Origin: Lacticaseibacillus zeae DSM 20178 = KCTC 3804 | GTDB taxonomy: Bacteria; Bacillota; Bacilli; Lactobacillales; Lactobacillaceae | Direction of reading: 5' to 3' | NCBI RefSeq assembly: GCF_000260435.1 | Contig: NZ_BACQ01000007.1 | Location: 1-64,000, forward strand | Length of the DNA: 64,000 nt | Shown: positions 7,909-16,745 of the stretch, piece by piece | Position numbering within the stretch: the stretch's first letter is position 1 | Layout: each line of letters opens with the position of its first letter | Program-made: the position numbers and the translations under genes | Notes under the pieces: model-generated | Told to the model about the DNA's origin: nothing | What the model saw: the letters and a program-made list of their open reading frames with translations, nothing else | Databases searched by the model: none

Positions 7909-8877
7909 TTAACGACCGCGCCAATCGGTTTTGACTGGTGTTAGCTGCTTTTCGATGTCATCACGTTTGCTTTCCAAGAATGGCGGTAACTCAAGGTGGA
8001 TGCCGGCTTCATCATAAGTTTCGTCTTGTAAGAAGCCTGGTCCGGTTGTGGCGATTTCGAAAAGAATTTGCGGTGCGGCCCGGAAATACTCGGACTTAAA
8101 GTAGAAGCGGTCTACGTAGCCGGATTGCGGCAGGCGATATTGCTTGATGCGGTCAATCCACGTGCCTAACGTTTCGCGGGTGTCAGTGGAAAAGGCGGCG
8201 TGATGAATGTTACCAAAGCCTTCAACCGCAATCGGCAGATCTTCGCGGTGTTCCAAAATGACCTGCGCACCATGGCCGCCTTCGCCAACTTCGTAAAGGG
8301 ACCAGTTGCCATCTTCGGCGATCTTGGTATAACCCATAATCTCTGTTAGCACGTACTGCATATGGCCGAGATTGAAAATGGTGACCGTGACCGGCCCAAG
8401 ACCGGTGATGGCAAATTCTTCCGGCACGTCATTATGCTTCCAAGGGGTGCCGCCTGCGACCCCATGATTGTGTTCATCGGAGATAAGCTGAAACTGCTGA
8501 TCATCCTGATCGTGAAAATTAATGATTTTGGCATCAAACTGGGTGCTGATGCCGTCGTTTACAACGCCTTTTTCGGCAAACCGTTTGAGCCAGTAATCTA
8601 AGGCAGCATCACTTGGTACCCGGAAGCTGGCCCGCGAAATCATATTCGTGCCTTTTTTGCCTTTTTCCTGATTGGGAAACGTGAAGAAGGTCATGTCAGT
8701 TCCGGCAGTGCCTTGGTCATCGGTGAAATAGAAGTGATAGGTGTCTAAAGCATCCTGATTCACCGTTTTCTTGATTAGATGCAGCCCTAAAGTTTTGCTC
8801 ATGAAATCGAAAATGGCTTGAGGATCACTTGCCATGGCGGTGACGTGGTTCATGCCGAGTAACGGATGTTCAATCAT
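7909..8877 (-). CDS. VOC family ring-cleaving dioxygenase-like protein (second paralogue)
   Basis: A 322-aa glyoxalase/extradiol-dioxygenase-fold protein with two tandem VOC domains. Metal-ligand candidates are His in GMNHVTA near the N-terminus, His in NIHHAAFSTD and Glu in ILFEIATTGPGF. This layout matches the MhqA/MhqO/MhqE-type proteins annotated as hydroquinone-specific or ring-cleaving dioxygenases. The start at 8877 is preceded by AAAGGAGTGG and overlaps the upstream paralogue by 8 bases. The two paralogues share the GLxLxKxTVNQ signature and look like an old tandem duplication. Confidence 0.85.
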   Translation of the reverse strand: MIEHPLLGMNHVTAMASDPQAIFDFMSKTLGLHLIKKTVNQDALDTYHFYFTDDQGTAGTDMTFFTFPNQEKGKKGTNMISRASFRVPSDAALDYWLKRFAEKGVVNDGISTQFDAKIINFHDQDDQQFQLISDEHNHGVAGGTPWKHNDVPEEFAITGLGPVTVTIFNLGHMQYVLTEIMGYTKIAEDGNWSLYEVGEGGHGAQVILEHREDLPIAVEGFGNIHHAAFSTDTRETLGTWIDRIKQYRLPQSGYVDRFYFKSEYFRAAPQILFEIATTGPGFLQDETYDEAGIHLELPPFLESKRDDIEKQLTPVKTDWRGR

Positions 8878-9769
8878 GGAAATCCACTCCTTTGGTTTTA
8901 AAATAACTTTCAATGGTCGCCCGCCGCGCCTCAAACTTCGGCGGCAGGCCCAGTTTCTCACCTAAATGCTCAAGCGGCTCGTCTAACGTAAAGCCGGGTG
9001 CCTGGGTGGCGAATTCAATGCGGTTGTCCGCTGGGTCACGAACGTAAAGACTTTTAAACCAGCCGCGATCAGCAAATTCTTCAACTTCATAACCATGTTG
9101 TGCGGCAATGGTCCCCAGTCGCGGCAACGCTTCTTCATGATCGACGGTCAAAGCAAAATGATCCATGCTGCCACGGCCAAACCGTTTAACATCGTCAGTC
9201 AGGCTCGGTTTTAGTGTCAAAGTGTTGCCCGCTGCCAGCTTAAACTGCTCGTGTTCGGCAGCTTGGCCTAGCATCGCTTCGAAGAAGGCTTTCTCGGCTT
9301 CGTGGTCAGCAACGGGGATGTCAACATTGATGAGGCCGGTGATCTGCCGATTGCCGGGGATGTCGTTAGGAACCGTTAAATGATCTGGCAAAGTCTTCTG
9401 GAAGGCAATCAGCCGAACCGGCGTATCAGAAGGATCAACCAACGTCAGGCGGTCCGCCGCTTCCGAAATCACACAGCCGGCTTGCTGCAGCCGTTCAAAC
9501 CAAAAAGGCAAAGAATCGCCGGGAATCGCCAAATCGATCCCGCCTAATTGATTGCGTCCGTCATAACGGTGGCCAAGCCGGTCAATGACGAAAAAAGTCA
9601 CGACGCTGCCAGGCGTGCCTTGATAATCACCGAAAAACAGATGCCGGACATGAATATTTTCCTGATTAACCGTATTTTTGACCAACCGCAGTCCTAAAAC
9701 ATTTGTATAAAAGTGAATGGTCGCGGTTGCGTCGCCAGTTAAAAGCGAGACATGATGCAAACGGGTCAT
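8870..9769 (-). CDS. VOC family ring-cleaving dioxygenase-like protein (first paralogue)
   Basis: A 299-aa two-domain VOC protein opening the leftward cluster. Likely metal ligands are H5/H6 (TRLHHVSLLTG), His in MDHFALTVDHEE and Glu in NRIEFATQAPGF. It is related to its downstream neighbour (shared LGLRLVKNTVNQ-type segment and QGTPG/QGTAG element). The substrate is unknown; family members are linked to hydroquinone/catechol resistance. The start at 9769 follows GGAGGCAACACC. No MarR-type regulator of the MhqR kind is encoded beside the cluster in this window. Confidence 0.85.
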   Translation of the reverse strand: MTRLHHVSLLTGDATATIHFYTNVLGLRLVKNTVNQENIHVRHLFFGDYQGTPGSVVTFFVIDRLGHRYDGRNQLGGIDLAIPGDSLPFWFERLQQAGCVISEAADRLTLVDPSDTPVRLIAFQKTLPDHLTVPNDIPGNRQITGLINVDIPVADHEAEKAFFEAMLGQAAEHEQFKLAAGNTLTLKPSLTDDVKRFGRGSMDHFALTVDHEEALPRLGTIAAQHGYEVEEFADRGWFKSLYVRDPADNRIEFATQAPGFTLDEPLEHLGEKLGLPPKFEARRATIESYFKTKGVDFHD

Positions 9770-9969
9770 GGTGTTGCCTCCTATTTTGGAACACTTACTA
9801 AAAATAAGTATAACAGGCTTAATAACGGAATGCGAGTGTTTGATTTCAAATTCATCGTACCTTGTTTGCAACAATGAGGCGATTATTTCGTCTTTTTAAA
9901 ATAGCGTTTTCATGACGGGCGCGTCGCAGGTATTAGGCAAACGCCCTCGCGCTTAGGCATCTTTTCCGC

Positions 9970-9975
9970 TATAAT
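9970..9975 (+). promoter_or_regulatory. Probable -10 box for the yqeG operon
   Basis: A perfect TATAAT lies 36 bases before yqeG in the 242-base gap between divergent genes. No good -35 hexamer is seen 16-18 bases upstream, so the assignment is tentative. Confidence 0.45.
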
Positions 9976-10011
9976 ATAAGGATATGAACAACCGGAGAGG
10001 GGACAAGATTT

Positions 10012-10548
10012 GTGGCAGTTTTTGAGCCGACTTGGCTGGTAACGAATATCTTCAGTCTGACGCCTGCCAGTCTGAAACAGCAAGGCATTAAAGCCGTGTT
10101 GACGGATCTTGATAATACGTTGATGGCTTGGGATCATCCGGAAGGTACGGCTAAACTGACTCGCTGGCTTTCAGATCTGAAAAAAGGCGGCATTCAAGTG
10201 GTGGTCGTCTCAAATAACAACGCTAATCGTATCCACAAGGCAATGGCCAAGCTTCAGGTCGCGTATGTGGCGCGGGCATTGAAGCCGTTGCCGCTGGGGA
10301 TTACCAAAGCACGTAAGGAATTAGACTTGAAACGTTCGGAAGTGGTGATGGTCGGGGATCAGCTCCTGACTGATATCTGGGCTGGCAACCTTGCCGGCGT
10401 GCGCACGATCCTCACGCAGCCACTGGTCGAAAGCGATGCGTGGAACACGCGGATCAATCGATTTTTTGAAGGCTTCGTTTTTAAAGCACTTGCGAAAAAA
10501 CGGCAGCTGAATTATCAGGAGGACATTCATGGACACCATCAAAAATGA
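10012..10548 (+). CDS. yqeG: YqeG family HAD-IIIA phosphatase
   Basis: A 178-aa HAD-superfamily protein. Motif I is LTDLDNTLMAWD (about residues 36-47), motif II VVVSNNNANR, and motif III/IV KRSEVVMVGDQLLTDIWAGN. Cytosolic; the physiological substrate is unknown, though the family is placed with phosphatidylglycerophosphatase-like enzymes and always near ribosome-biogenesis genes. GTG start after GGAGAGGGG. First gene of a nine-gene cluster; its end overlaps yqeH by 20 bases. Confidence 0.9.
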   Translation: MAVFEPTWLVTNIFSLTPASLKQQGIKAVLTDLDNTLMAWDHPEGTAKLTRWLSDLKKGGIQVVVVSNNNANRIHKAMAKLQVAYVARALKPLPLGITKARKELDLKRSEVVMVGDQLLTDIWAGNLAGVRTILTQPLVESDAWNTRINRFFEGFVFKALAKKRQLNYQEDIHGHHQK

Positions 10549-11653
10549 TGAAGAGCGCCGCTGCATAGGCTGTGGCGCTATTTTACAGACAACGGATCCA
10601 AAACAACCCGGATACTTGCCTGCCGCTACTTTAGCTAAAGCTGACACTGAAGACGATATTTATTGTCAACGGTGTTTTCGGTTGCGGCATTATAACGAAA
10701 TTGCGCCAGTCACGTTGACGGATGACGACTTTTTACGTTTGTTGAACGCAATTGGTGAGAGTAACGCGCTAATTGTGAATGTGATTGATATTTTCGATTT
10801 TAATGGTAGTGTGATTCCCGGATTACATCGATTTGTCGGCGATAATCCGGTCATTTTGGTGGGCAATAAAGCCGATGTCCTGCCCAAATCACTGAATCCG
10901 AACAGGTTAAAAAATTGGTTACAGCAACAAGCCAAAGCACAGGGGTTGCGCCCGGTTGCGACGATGCTAGCTAGTGCAAAAAAAGGATTTGGCGTTGATG
11001 AACTTTTGTCAGCCATTGAAAAATATCGGGAACATCGCGATGTCTACGTTGTCGGGGTCACGAACACCGGTAAATCGACGCTAATTAACCGAATTATTAA
11101 GGAATTAACGGGTGTCGAGAACCTGATCACCACTTCGCGTTTTCCAGGCACAACGCTGGATCGGATTATGATTCCGCTAGATGACGGCCAGTCGCTGATT
11201 GATACACCAGGGATTATTCATCGGCATCAGATGGCACATTTTGTGGGGCCTAAGGATTTAAAACTGGTATCCCCGACATCGGTTATCAAGCCGGCCACCT
11301 ATCAGTTAAATGAAGGACAGACGATTTTTCTTGGCGGATTGGCGCGATTTGACTATCTTCGCGGCGGCCGTCAGTCGTTCGTGATCTACACGGATAATCA
11401 ATTGCCGTTGCACCGCACCAAGCTGATCAACGCTGATGATTTTTATCATAAACATGTTGGTGGTCTGCTTGCACCACCGCAAGCCGATGAAGTGGCCCAG
11501 TTTCCGCCGCTGGTACGGTTTGAGTTCACCCCAAAGGAAAAGTCGGATCTTGTTTTTGCCGGACTTGGCTGGATTACCGTACCGGCCGGTGTCACGATCG
11601 CCGGCTATGCGCCTAAAGGTGTGGATGTTCTATTGCGAAAAGCATTTATTTAA
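10529..11653 (+). CDS. yqeH: Ribosome biogenesis GTPase YqeH
   Basis: A 374-aa circularly permuted GTPase for 30S subunit assembly. It begins with a zinc finger (CIGCG ... YCQRCF, two CxxC pairs within the first 50 residues). G-motifs follow in permuted order: G4 VGNKADVLP, G5 ASAKKGFG, then G1 GVTNTGKSTL and G3 DTPGI. The C-terminal domain binds RNA. AGGAGGACATTC precedes the ATG, which lies inside the end of yqeG, implying translational coupling. Confidence 0.95.
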   Translation: MDTIKNDEERRCIGCGAILQTTDPKQPGYLPAATLAKADTEDDIYCQRCFRLRHYNEIAPVTLTDDDFLRLLNAIGESNALIVNVIDIFDFNGSVIPGLHRFVGDNPVILVGNKADVLPKSLNPNRLKNWLQQQAKAQGLRPVATMLASAKKGFGVDELLSAIEKYREHRDVYVVGVTNTGKSTLINRIIKELTGVENLITTSRFPGTTLDRIMIPLDDGQSLIDTPGIIHRHQMAHFVGPKDLKLVSPTSVIKPATYQLNEGQTIFLGGLARFDYLRGGRQSFVIYTDNQLPLHRTKLINADDFYHKHVGGLLAPPQADEVAQFPPLVRFEFTPKEKSDLVFAGLGWITVPAGVTIAGYAPKGVDVLLRKAFI

Positions 11654-11737
11654 GTTTGATGGCGATCGCAACGATGTGACTGGCCGCAGTTGAGTCAAAG
11701 TTGACAAAAGTGTCATCAGAGGAGTTGTTTTAAAAAT

Positions 11738-12049
11738 ATGTTAACTGGTAAACAGAAACGCTATTTACGGAGCCTGGCGATGACGACCAAACCATTGATT
11801 CAAGTTGGTAAAAATGGCCTTGGTGATGCGTTTGTCGCTGGCGTCAAAGATGCGTTGGAAACACGCGAATTGGTAAAAATCAGTTTGCTGCCAACCGCCG
11901 ATGATACCCCGCGGGAAGTTGCCGACACTTTACAGGCCGCGATTACCGGCTTGGAAGTGGCCCAGATTATCGGCCGCACGGTGATTGTCTACAAAGAAGC
12001 AACCAAAACCGAGCATCGCCGAATTAGTCTTGAAGTGAACGCACGGTAG
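11738..12049 (+). CDS. yhbY: YhbY family ribosome assembly RNA-binding protein
   Basis: A 103-aa CRM-domain protein (LTGKQKRYLRSLA, GKNGL, then ELVKISLL), the usual single-domain YhbY length. CRM domains bind RNA, and YhbY associates with pre-50S particles. It is preceded by AGAGGAG and lies 84 bases after yqeH and 8 bases before nadD, in the conserved yqe cluster. Confidence 0.93.
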   Translation: MLTGKQKRYLRSLAMTTKPLIQVGKNGLGDAFVAGVKDALETRELVKISLLPTADDTPREVADTLQAAITGLEVAQIIGRTVIVYKEATKTEHRRISLEVNAR

Positions 12050-12057
12050 GGATTGCG

Positions 12058-12708
12058 ATGGAAAAGACGCAGAGTGTCACCTTAACTCAGCCAGTCATCT
12101 CAGTGGCGATGCGCGAACAGATTCTAGGTGTGCATCGTCGCAAGCAGGTGGGCCTGTTTGGCGGAACCTTTAATCCAATTCACAATGGTCATTTAATTAT
12201 GGCGGAGGCAGCGGGTACCGAACTTGGCTTGGAAAAAGTTTATTTCATGCCGGATAATCAGCCGCCGCACGTCGATACGAAGACAGCTATCTCGGCCCGG
12301 CACCGGGTGAACATGGTACAATTGGCCATTGCCGACAATCCGCTTTTTGGATTGGAAGGCATTGAAATTCGCCGAGGCGGTATTAGTTATACCTATCAAA
12401 CCATGCAGGAATTACGCCGCCTGCATCCGGATACCGACTATTACTTCATCATCGGCGCTGACATGGTCGATTATTTACCCAAATGGGCTCATATTGATGA
12501 ACTGGTCAAACTTGTGACTTTCGTGGGCGTTAAGCGCCGCGGTTATACACCGGCCAGTCGCTATCCGATTTTATGGGTCGATGCCCCGCTAATCGATATC
12601 AGTTCGACCGCGGTGCGTGAACGGGTGCAAAATGGCCGCAGTTTGCGTTATTTGGTACCAGACCCAGTTATTGACTATATTCAAAAAGAGGGATTATATC
12701 GTGAATGA
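12058..12708 (+). CDS. nadD: Nicotinate-nucleotide adenylyltransferase
   Basis: Transfers AMP from ATP to nicotinate mononucleotide to make deamido-NAD, a step shared by NAD de novo and salvage synthesis. The 216-aa protein has the nucleotidyltransferase motif GLFGGTFNPIHNGH (HxGH at about residues 42-45) and the C-terminal ISSTAVRERV motif. About 30 residues precede the first conserved strand, longer than many NadD proteins, and the ribosome binding site before ATG 12058 is weak, so a later start is possible. It overlaps yqeK by 8 bases. Confidence 0.95.
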   Translation: MEKTQSVTLTQPVISVAMREQILGVHRRKQVGLFGGTFNPIHNGHLIMAEAAGTELGLEKVYFMPDNQPPHVDTKTAISARHRVNMVQLAIADNPLFGLEGIEIRRGGISYTYQTMQELRRLHPDTDYYFIIGADMVDYLPKWAHIDELVKLVTFVGVKRRGYTPASRYPILWVDAPLIDISSTAVRERVQNGRSLRYLVPDPVIDYIQKEGLYRE

Positions 12709-13300
12709 ACATCAGTACCCTGACAGCTTGACACACGGCTTAAGCCGCCAAGAAATCTTAAACCGCTTACGCAATCGCCTGGACGAACCGCGTTATGAGC
12801 ATTGCCTGCGCGTGGAACAAACGGCTATTGAACTAGCCAAGCGGTTTGATCAAGACGTTGATCGCGCCGGTTTGGCTGGCTTATTGCATGATTATGGCAA
12901 AGAAATCCCGGTTGAAACCTACAAACGGGTGATTATCGAAGATGGCTTTGATCCCAGTTTATTGCAATATGGCCGAGGCGTCTGGCACGGGGTCGTCGGC
13001 GTTCATTTTATCCAAACCGAAGTCGGCATTACGGATAAGCAGGTCTTGACCGCGATAGCTCGGCATACAACCGGAGATCCAGAAATGACGCCATTAGATG
13101 AATGTATCTTTGTCGGCGATTTTATTGAGCCGCAACGGGCTTTGCCTGTTGAAGCCAAGGCGCGCAAGGCTGCTGAAACGAATCTGGAAGAGGCCAGCCG
13201 TATCGAACTGGAAAATACGTTGATGTATCTGATCGGCGCGCGCAAGTTGGTCTTTCCTAAAACACTGTTAACATATAACGCATTTTTATCAAAGGAGTAG
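12701..13300 (+). CDS. yqeK: HD-domain Ap4A hydrolase (YqeK family)
   Basis: A 199-aa HD-domain metalloenzyme. HD residues are in GLLHDYGKE (about residues 62-70), with an upstream His in RYEHCLRVE and later HTTGDPEMTPLD. YqeK enzymes cleave diadenosine tetraphosphate symmetrically to ADP. GTG 12701 is chosen because AAAGAGGGA precedes it and it overlaps the nadD stop in the coupled way common here. Its neighbours are nadD and rsfS. Confidence 0.92.
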   Translation: MNEHQYPDSLTHGLSRQEILNRLRNRLDEPRYEHCLRVEQTAIELAKRFDQDVDRAGLAGLLHDYGKEIPVETYKRVIIEDGFDPSLLQYGRGVWHGVVGVHFIQTEVGITDKQVLTAIARHTTGDPEMTPLDECIFVGDFIEPQRALPVEAKARKAAETNLEEASRIELENTLMYLIGARKLVFPKTLLTYNAFLSKE

Positions 13301-13303
13301 TTT

Positions 13304-13663
13304 ATGGTCGACGCAAAAACAATGTTGGAAATTGCTGTTAAAGCCGGTGATTCAAAGCGGGCCGAGGATATTGTCGCTTTGGATATGCGCGGCGTGAGCT
13401 TATTGGCGGATTATTTTGTTATTATGAGCGGCACTTCGGATCGTCAGGTACAGGCGATTGTGGATGAAATCGAAGAAAAAGAAGAAGCTGCCGGTGTCGA
13501 TATTCGCCGAATCGAAGGCCAAAAAGGTTCGAAGTGGATGCTCATCGACTTAAATGATGTGGTCGTCCATGTCTTTATGCCGGAAGAGCGGCAATTCTAT
13601 AACCTTGAGAAATTGTGGCAGAGCGCCCCGCTTGTCAACGTGGATCAGTGGGTCGAGGCATGA
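13304..13663 (+). CDS. rsfS: Ribosome silencing factor RsfS (iojap/YbeB family)
   Basis: A 119-aa protein with the DUF143 fold: DMRGVSLLADYFVIMSGTS near residues 28-46 and DLNDVVVHVFMPEERQFYNLEKLW near the end. RsfS binds L14 on the 50S subunit and blocks joining with 30S when nutrients are scarce. It has an AAAGGAG site, follows yqeK by 3 bases and overlaps the methyltransferase by 4 bases (ATGA). Confidence 0.95.
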   Translation: MVDAKTMLEIAVKAGDSKRAEDIVALDMRGVSLLADYFVIMSGTSDRQVQAIVDEIEEKEEAAGVDIRRIEGQKGSKWMLIDLNDVVVHVFMPEERQFYNLEKLWQSAPLVNVDQWVEA

Positions 13664-14397
13664 TCTACACCACTTTTGCCGAAGTTTATGACAAATTGAT
13701 GGATCAGTCACTGTATTTACGGTGGCGTGATTACGTTAAAAAACGAGTAGCGCCAGCCAATCAACCTTTGCTGGAGCTTGCTGGCGGTTCGGGTTTTCTC
13801 GCCGTGTTGTTGGCACAGTCAGGCTATCAAGTCACCGATCTCGATCTGTCAAATGACATGTTGACGTTGGCCGAAGAAAAAGCACTTGCTGCCGATGTTG
13901 ATTTAACGCTGATCCAAGGCGACATGCAGGATTTACATGACTTGCCGAAGTTCCCCGTAGTCACCTGTTTTGATGATTCCATTTGCTATATGCCCGATCT
14001 TGATGCAGTTAAGCAAGTCTTCGCCCAGGTGGCGGCACTGCTGCCTTCAGGCGGGGATTTTCTTTTTGATGCCCATTCGCTGTACCAGATGGATCAGGTT
14101 TTCCCAGGCTATATGTACAATTATCACAGCGATGACTTTGCTTTTTTATGGAACAGTTTTGTCGGTGAACAACCGCATAGTATCGAACATGATCTGACGT
14201 TTTTCATTTATGATGAGGACTTAGATGCCTACAAGCCGTTGACCGAAACCCACAAGGAGCGCACTTATCCGCTGGAAGATTATCTGGCGGCGCTGCAGGC
14301 AACCGGTTTTGAAAAGGTTGAAGTCACGGCTGATTTTGGGACGCAACCGGTTTCGGCCAAGAGTACCCGCTGGTTCTTTCACGCCAAGAAGCGGTAG
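13660..14397 (+). CDS. yqeM: Class I SAM-dependent methyltransferase (YqeM-like)
   Basis: A 245-aa Rossmann-fold methyltransferase. The SAM-binding motif I is LLELAGGSGFLAVLLA (about residues 37-52), followed by DLDLSNDML and QGDMQDL. The substrate is unknown. Start 13660 overlaps the rsfS stop as ATGA; a longer reading frame exists but would lie inside rsfS. The gene occupies the usual yqeM slot of the cluster. Confidence 0.88.
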   Translation: MIYTTFAEVYDKLMDQSLYLRWRDYVKKRVAPANQPLLELAGGSGFLAVLLAQSGYQVTDLDLSNDMLTLAEEKALAADVDLTLIQGDMQDLHDLPKFPVVTCFDDSICYMPDLDAVKQVFAQVAALLPSGGDFLFDAHSLYQMDQVFPGYMYNYHSDDFAFLWNSFVGEQPHSIEHDLTFFIYDEDLDAYKPLTETHKERTYPLEDYLAALQATGFEKVEVTADFGTQPVSAKSTRWFFHAKKR

Positions 14398-14446
14398 GCA
14401 AAAACGAATTCTGATTTGACTGACGAAGGCGATTCTGGAGGTGCGT

Positions 14447-15583
14447 ATGCAAGCTGTTGGCATGATTGCGGAATTTAATCCGTTTCACTCAGGCCATGCT
14501 TTTGCATTGGCTAAAGCGCGAAATTTAACGCACGCAGATGTCGTCGTGGTGGTCATGTCAGGCAATTATGTGCAACGTGGGGAACCGGCGATTTTTGATA
14601 AGTGGGTACGTGCAGAGGCGGCACTGACTCATGGCGCCGATATCGTGCTTGAATTACCGGTGACCGGTGCCGTTCAAGCGGCCGATCAATTCGCGCAAGC
14701 CGGTGTGTCAGCCTTAGCAGCATTGCATGTACCGGCACTGGCATTTGGTACCGAACACCCTGAGTTAGATTATTTAGATCTTGCCCGGCAATTGGCGTCG
14801 ACTGATATCACGGACCCGGGTTTTGCCGATTATACGCAGACTTACGCGACCCAGCTGAATGCTGCCTATGCGAAGGTGGCGGGGATTACGCAGACGGACC
14901 CAAACTTTATGTTGGGCTTGAGCTATGCCAAGGCGGTTTTGGCATTACAGGTGCCGATGCAGCTTTACCCTTTCGGCCGACAGGGTGTTGGGCATGATGA
15001 CCAGAAGATCAAAGCCAATCTTGCCAGTGCGTCGGCGGTGCGACAACACTTGCGGGAAGGTGAGCCTGTCACATGTATTGTGCCAGCAGATTTGATTTCG
15101 GTTTATGCTGAGCAACCGCAATATGGCTGGTCGCAATTTTTCCCGTGGTTAAAATATCGCCTGCAAACGGCTGATTTAGCTGAATTGCGGCAAGTGGCGA
15201 CGATGGCAGAGGGGTTGGAATACCGATTCACCCAGCAAATTGATGGTGCCCATGATATGACCGAATTTTTACACCGGGTTAAGTCAAAACGTTATACCTA
15301 TGCTCGATTACGCCGGCTCGCCTTAGCCATCACGCTGAATATGACGACCGCTGCTGTCACGAAAGCTCGACACTTGCCACAACTGCATGTCCTTGGGTTT
15401 ACACCGACTGGCCGGCAATATCTGCGCACTGTCAAACACCACCTAGCTTACCCCTTGCTCACACGTGTCAGTGCTGATATGCTTGCACCGGATGGGGTCT
15501 TAGCCATGACCCACCGTGCCGATCGATTAATCACAGCCATTGGCGGCGTCGAACAGAATTATGGTCGACCGCCACTCATGTGA
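14447..15583 (+). CDS. tmcAL: tRNA(Met) cytidine acetate ligase
   Basis: A 378-aa nucleotidyltransferase-like enzyme of the former YlbM/DUF795 family. The N-terminal [13 protein letters not shown] carries the HxGH motif (residues 15-18 approx.), used to adenylate acetate. TmcAL forms N4-acetylcytidine at the wobble base of elongator tRNA-Met. ATG 14447 is preferred to GTG 14441 because TGGAGG sits at the right distance. It lies 49 bases after yqeM, in the same direction as yceD. Confidence 0.93.
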   Translation: MQAVGMIAEFNPFHSGHAFALAKARNLTHADVVVVVMSGNYVQRGEPAIFDKWVRAEAALTHGADIVLELPVTGAVQAADQFAQAGVSALAALHVPALAFGTEHPELDYLDLARQLASTDITDPGFADYTQTYATQLNAAYAKVAGITQTDPNFMLGLSYAKAVLALQVPMQLYPFGRQGVGHDDQKIKANLASASAVRQHLREGEPVTCIVPADLISVYAEQPQYGWSQFFPWLKYRLQTADLAELRQVATMAEGLEYRFTQQIDGAHDMTEFLHRVKSKRYTYARLRRLALAITLNMTTAAVTKARHLPQLHVLGFTPTGRQYLRTVKHHLAYPLLTRVSADMLAPDGVLAMTHRADRLITAIGGVEQNYGRPPLM

Positions 15584-15650
15584 GGCGTATGAATCGATTT
15601 TTATCCGAAGGTCCTAGGCTTTCGCATGTATTTTTAAGGAGGAGACTGCC

Positions 15651-16199
15651 ATGTTGAAATGGACCATTCAGGAATTAATGAAACATGATGAGCAACCGCT
15701 ACACTTTAGTACCACGTTAGATGTCAAGGCTGATCTGCAGGATCGTGATCCGGAGATTCTGGATGTGAGTCCCATTCAGGTGAGCGGGGATGTGTTGTAT
15801 GATCGCGGCGATTTTCTGGTCAGCGTCAATCTGACCGGGACGCTCGTGGTACCTTCCACCCGCAGTTTGAAGCCAGTGACAATGCCGCAGAATTTTACCT
15901 TCAGCGAAATCTATTTAACCGATGAAGGCCATGCGGATCAGTATGAAGACGGCGAAATCCTGATGCCACTCGAAGAATCCGAACTGAATCTTTTGCCAGC
16001 AGTCGAAGATCACCTGTTGCTCAGCATCCCAATGCAGGTGCTCACACCGGAAGAAGCAGCCACCGGTGATATGCCTACCGGAGATGAATGGGAAGTGCTC
16101 GCCGAAGATGAATACAAGAAGCGGACAGAAGAGAAAAAGAAGGCAGATAATCCCTTTGCAAAACTGAAGGGGATGTTCCCGGATCGGGATGAATCGTGA
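15651..16199 (+). CDS. yceD: YceD family protein (DUF177)
   Basis: A 182-aa acidic protein. The DUF177 core is seen in VSGDVLYDRGDFLVSVNLTGTL and the middle acidic EEIYLTDEG-like segment; the C-terminus is Lys/Glu-rich. YceD is linked to 23S rRNA accumulation and in many bacteria is followed directly by rpmF (L32). Here no L32 gene follows; a terminator and a toxin-antitoxin pair come next. It has an AAGGAGGAG site. Confidence 0.88.
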   Translation: MLKWTIQELMKHDEQPLHFSTTLDVKADLQDRDPEILDVSPIQVSGDVLYDRGDFLVSVNLTGTLVVPSTRSLKPVTMPQNFTFSEIYLTDEGHADQYEDGEILMPLEESELNLLPAVEDHLLLSIPMQVLTPEEAATGDMPTGDEWEVLAEDEYKKRTEEKKKADNPFAKLKGMFPDRDES

Positions 16200-16242
16200 G
16201 TGACTTGATTTTGGTTAAAATTCAGTAGTAAACAAGGATGAG

Positions 16243-16304
16243 AAAATGCCACGATTATCGGAGTGCTAGTGCTATGTACCTTCCGATAATCGTGGTGTTT
16301 TAGC
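16243..16304. terminator. Long hairpin terminator after yceD
   Basis: CCACGATTATCGGA (16249-16262) pairs exactly with TCCGATAATCGTGG (16282-16295), extended by AAAA and TTTT flanks, with a 19-base loop. The symmetrical A/T flanks allow action on both strands. Confidence 0.8.
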
Positions 16305-16367
16305 ATTGGTGACACGGTGTCATCTCTTTTTTAGAAGTCCTCAAATATTTCAAAGATTAATTTAAGG

Positions 16368-16414
16368 CTATTAAAAATCTTTTAGTAGACTTTTAAACAA
16401 CTGACATGTATTAT
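16368..16414 (+). promoter_or_regulatory. Candidate promoter and operator of the toxin-antitoxin pair
   Basis: CTATTAAAA (16368-16376) and TTTTAGTAG (16380-16388) form an 8/9 inverted repeat with a 3-base centre. It overlaps a weak -35 (TAGACT 16386-16391), which lies 17 bases from a -10-like TATTAT (16409-16414). The arrangement suits autorepression by the antitoxin. This is inference from position. Confidence 0.5.
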
Positions 16415-16436
16415 TTATTTGAGGAGGGATGAGAGC

Positions 16437-16745
16437 ATGAAGATCCTTGACGTTCCAACTGTAAGCACAACCGAATTGAAAAAAGATCCTGCTAAAGTTG
16501 CCAAGATGGCAGCAGATATGCATACCGGTGTCTATGTCCTCAATCGAGGAAAGGCAATTAGCGTGACTCTAACACCAGAACAATACGCTTTATTGGTGGC
16601 TGATCAAGAAAAGCTGCTTGACTTGGAAATGGAAAAGCAAGCGATTGAACGTATTAAAAATGATACGGGTAAACGTATTCCTGCAGAGAAAGTCATTGGT
16701 CACCCTATTGGCGATACCGTTGATACTGATGATGGTTGGGAATAG
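16437..16745 (+). CDS. Type II antitoxin, Phd/YefM-like
   Basis: A 102-aa protein. The N-terminal half (TVSTTELKKDPAKVAKMAAD ... GVYVLNRGKAISVTLTPEQYALL) matches the Phd/YefM DNA-binding fold; the C-terminal part is acidic and would wrap the toxin. The start at 16437 follows GAGGAGGGATG. The stop codon abuts the toxin ATG. Presumably it neutralises the toxin and represses the pair from the upstream palindrome. Confidence 0.82.
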   Translation: MKILDVPTVSTTELKKDPAKVAKMAADMHTGVYVLNRGKAISVTLTPEQYALLVADQEKLLDLEMEKQAIERIKNDTGKRIPAEKVIGHPIGDTVDTDDGWE

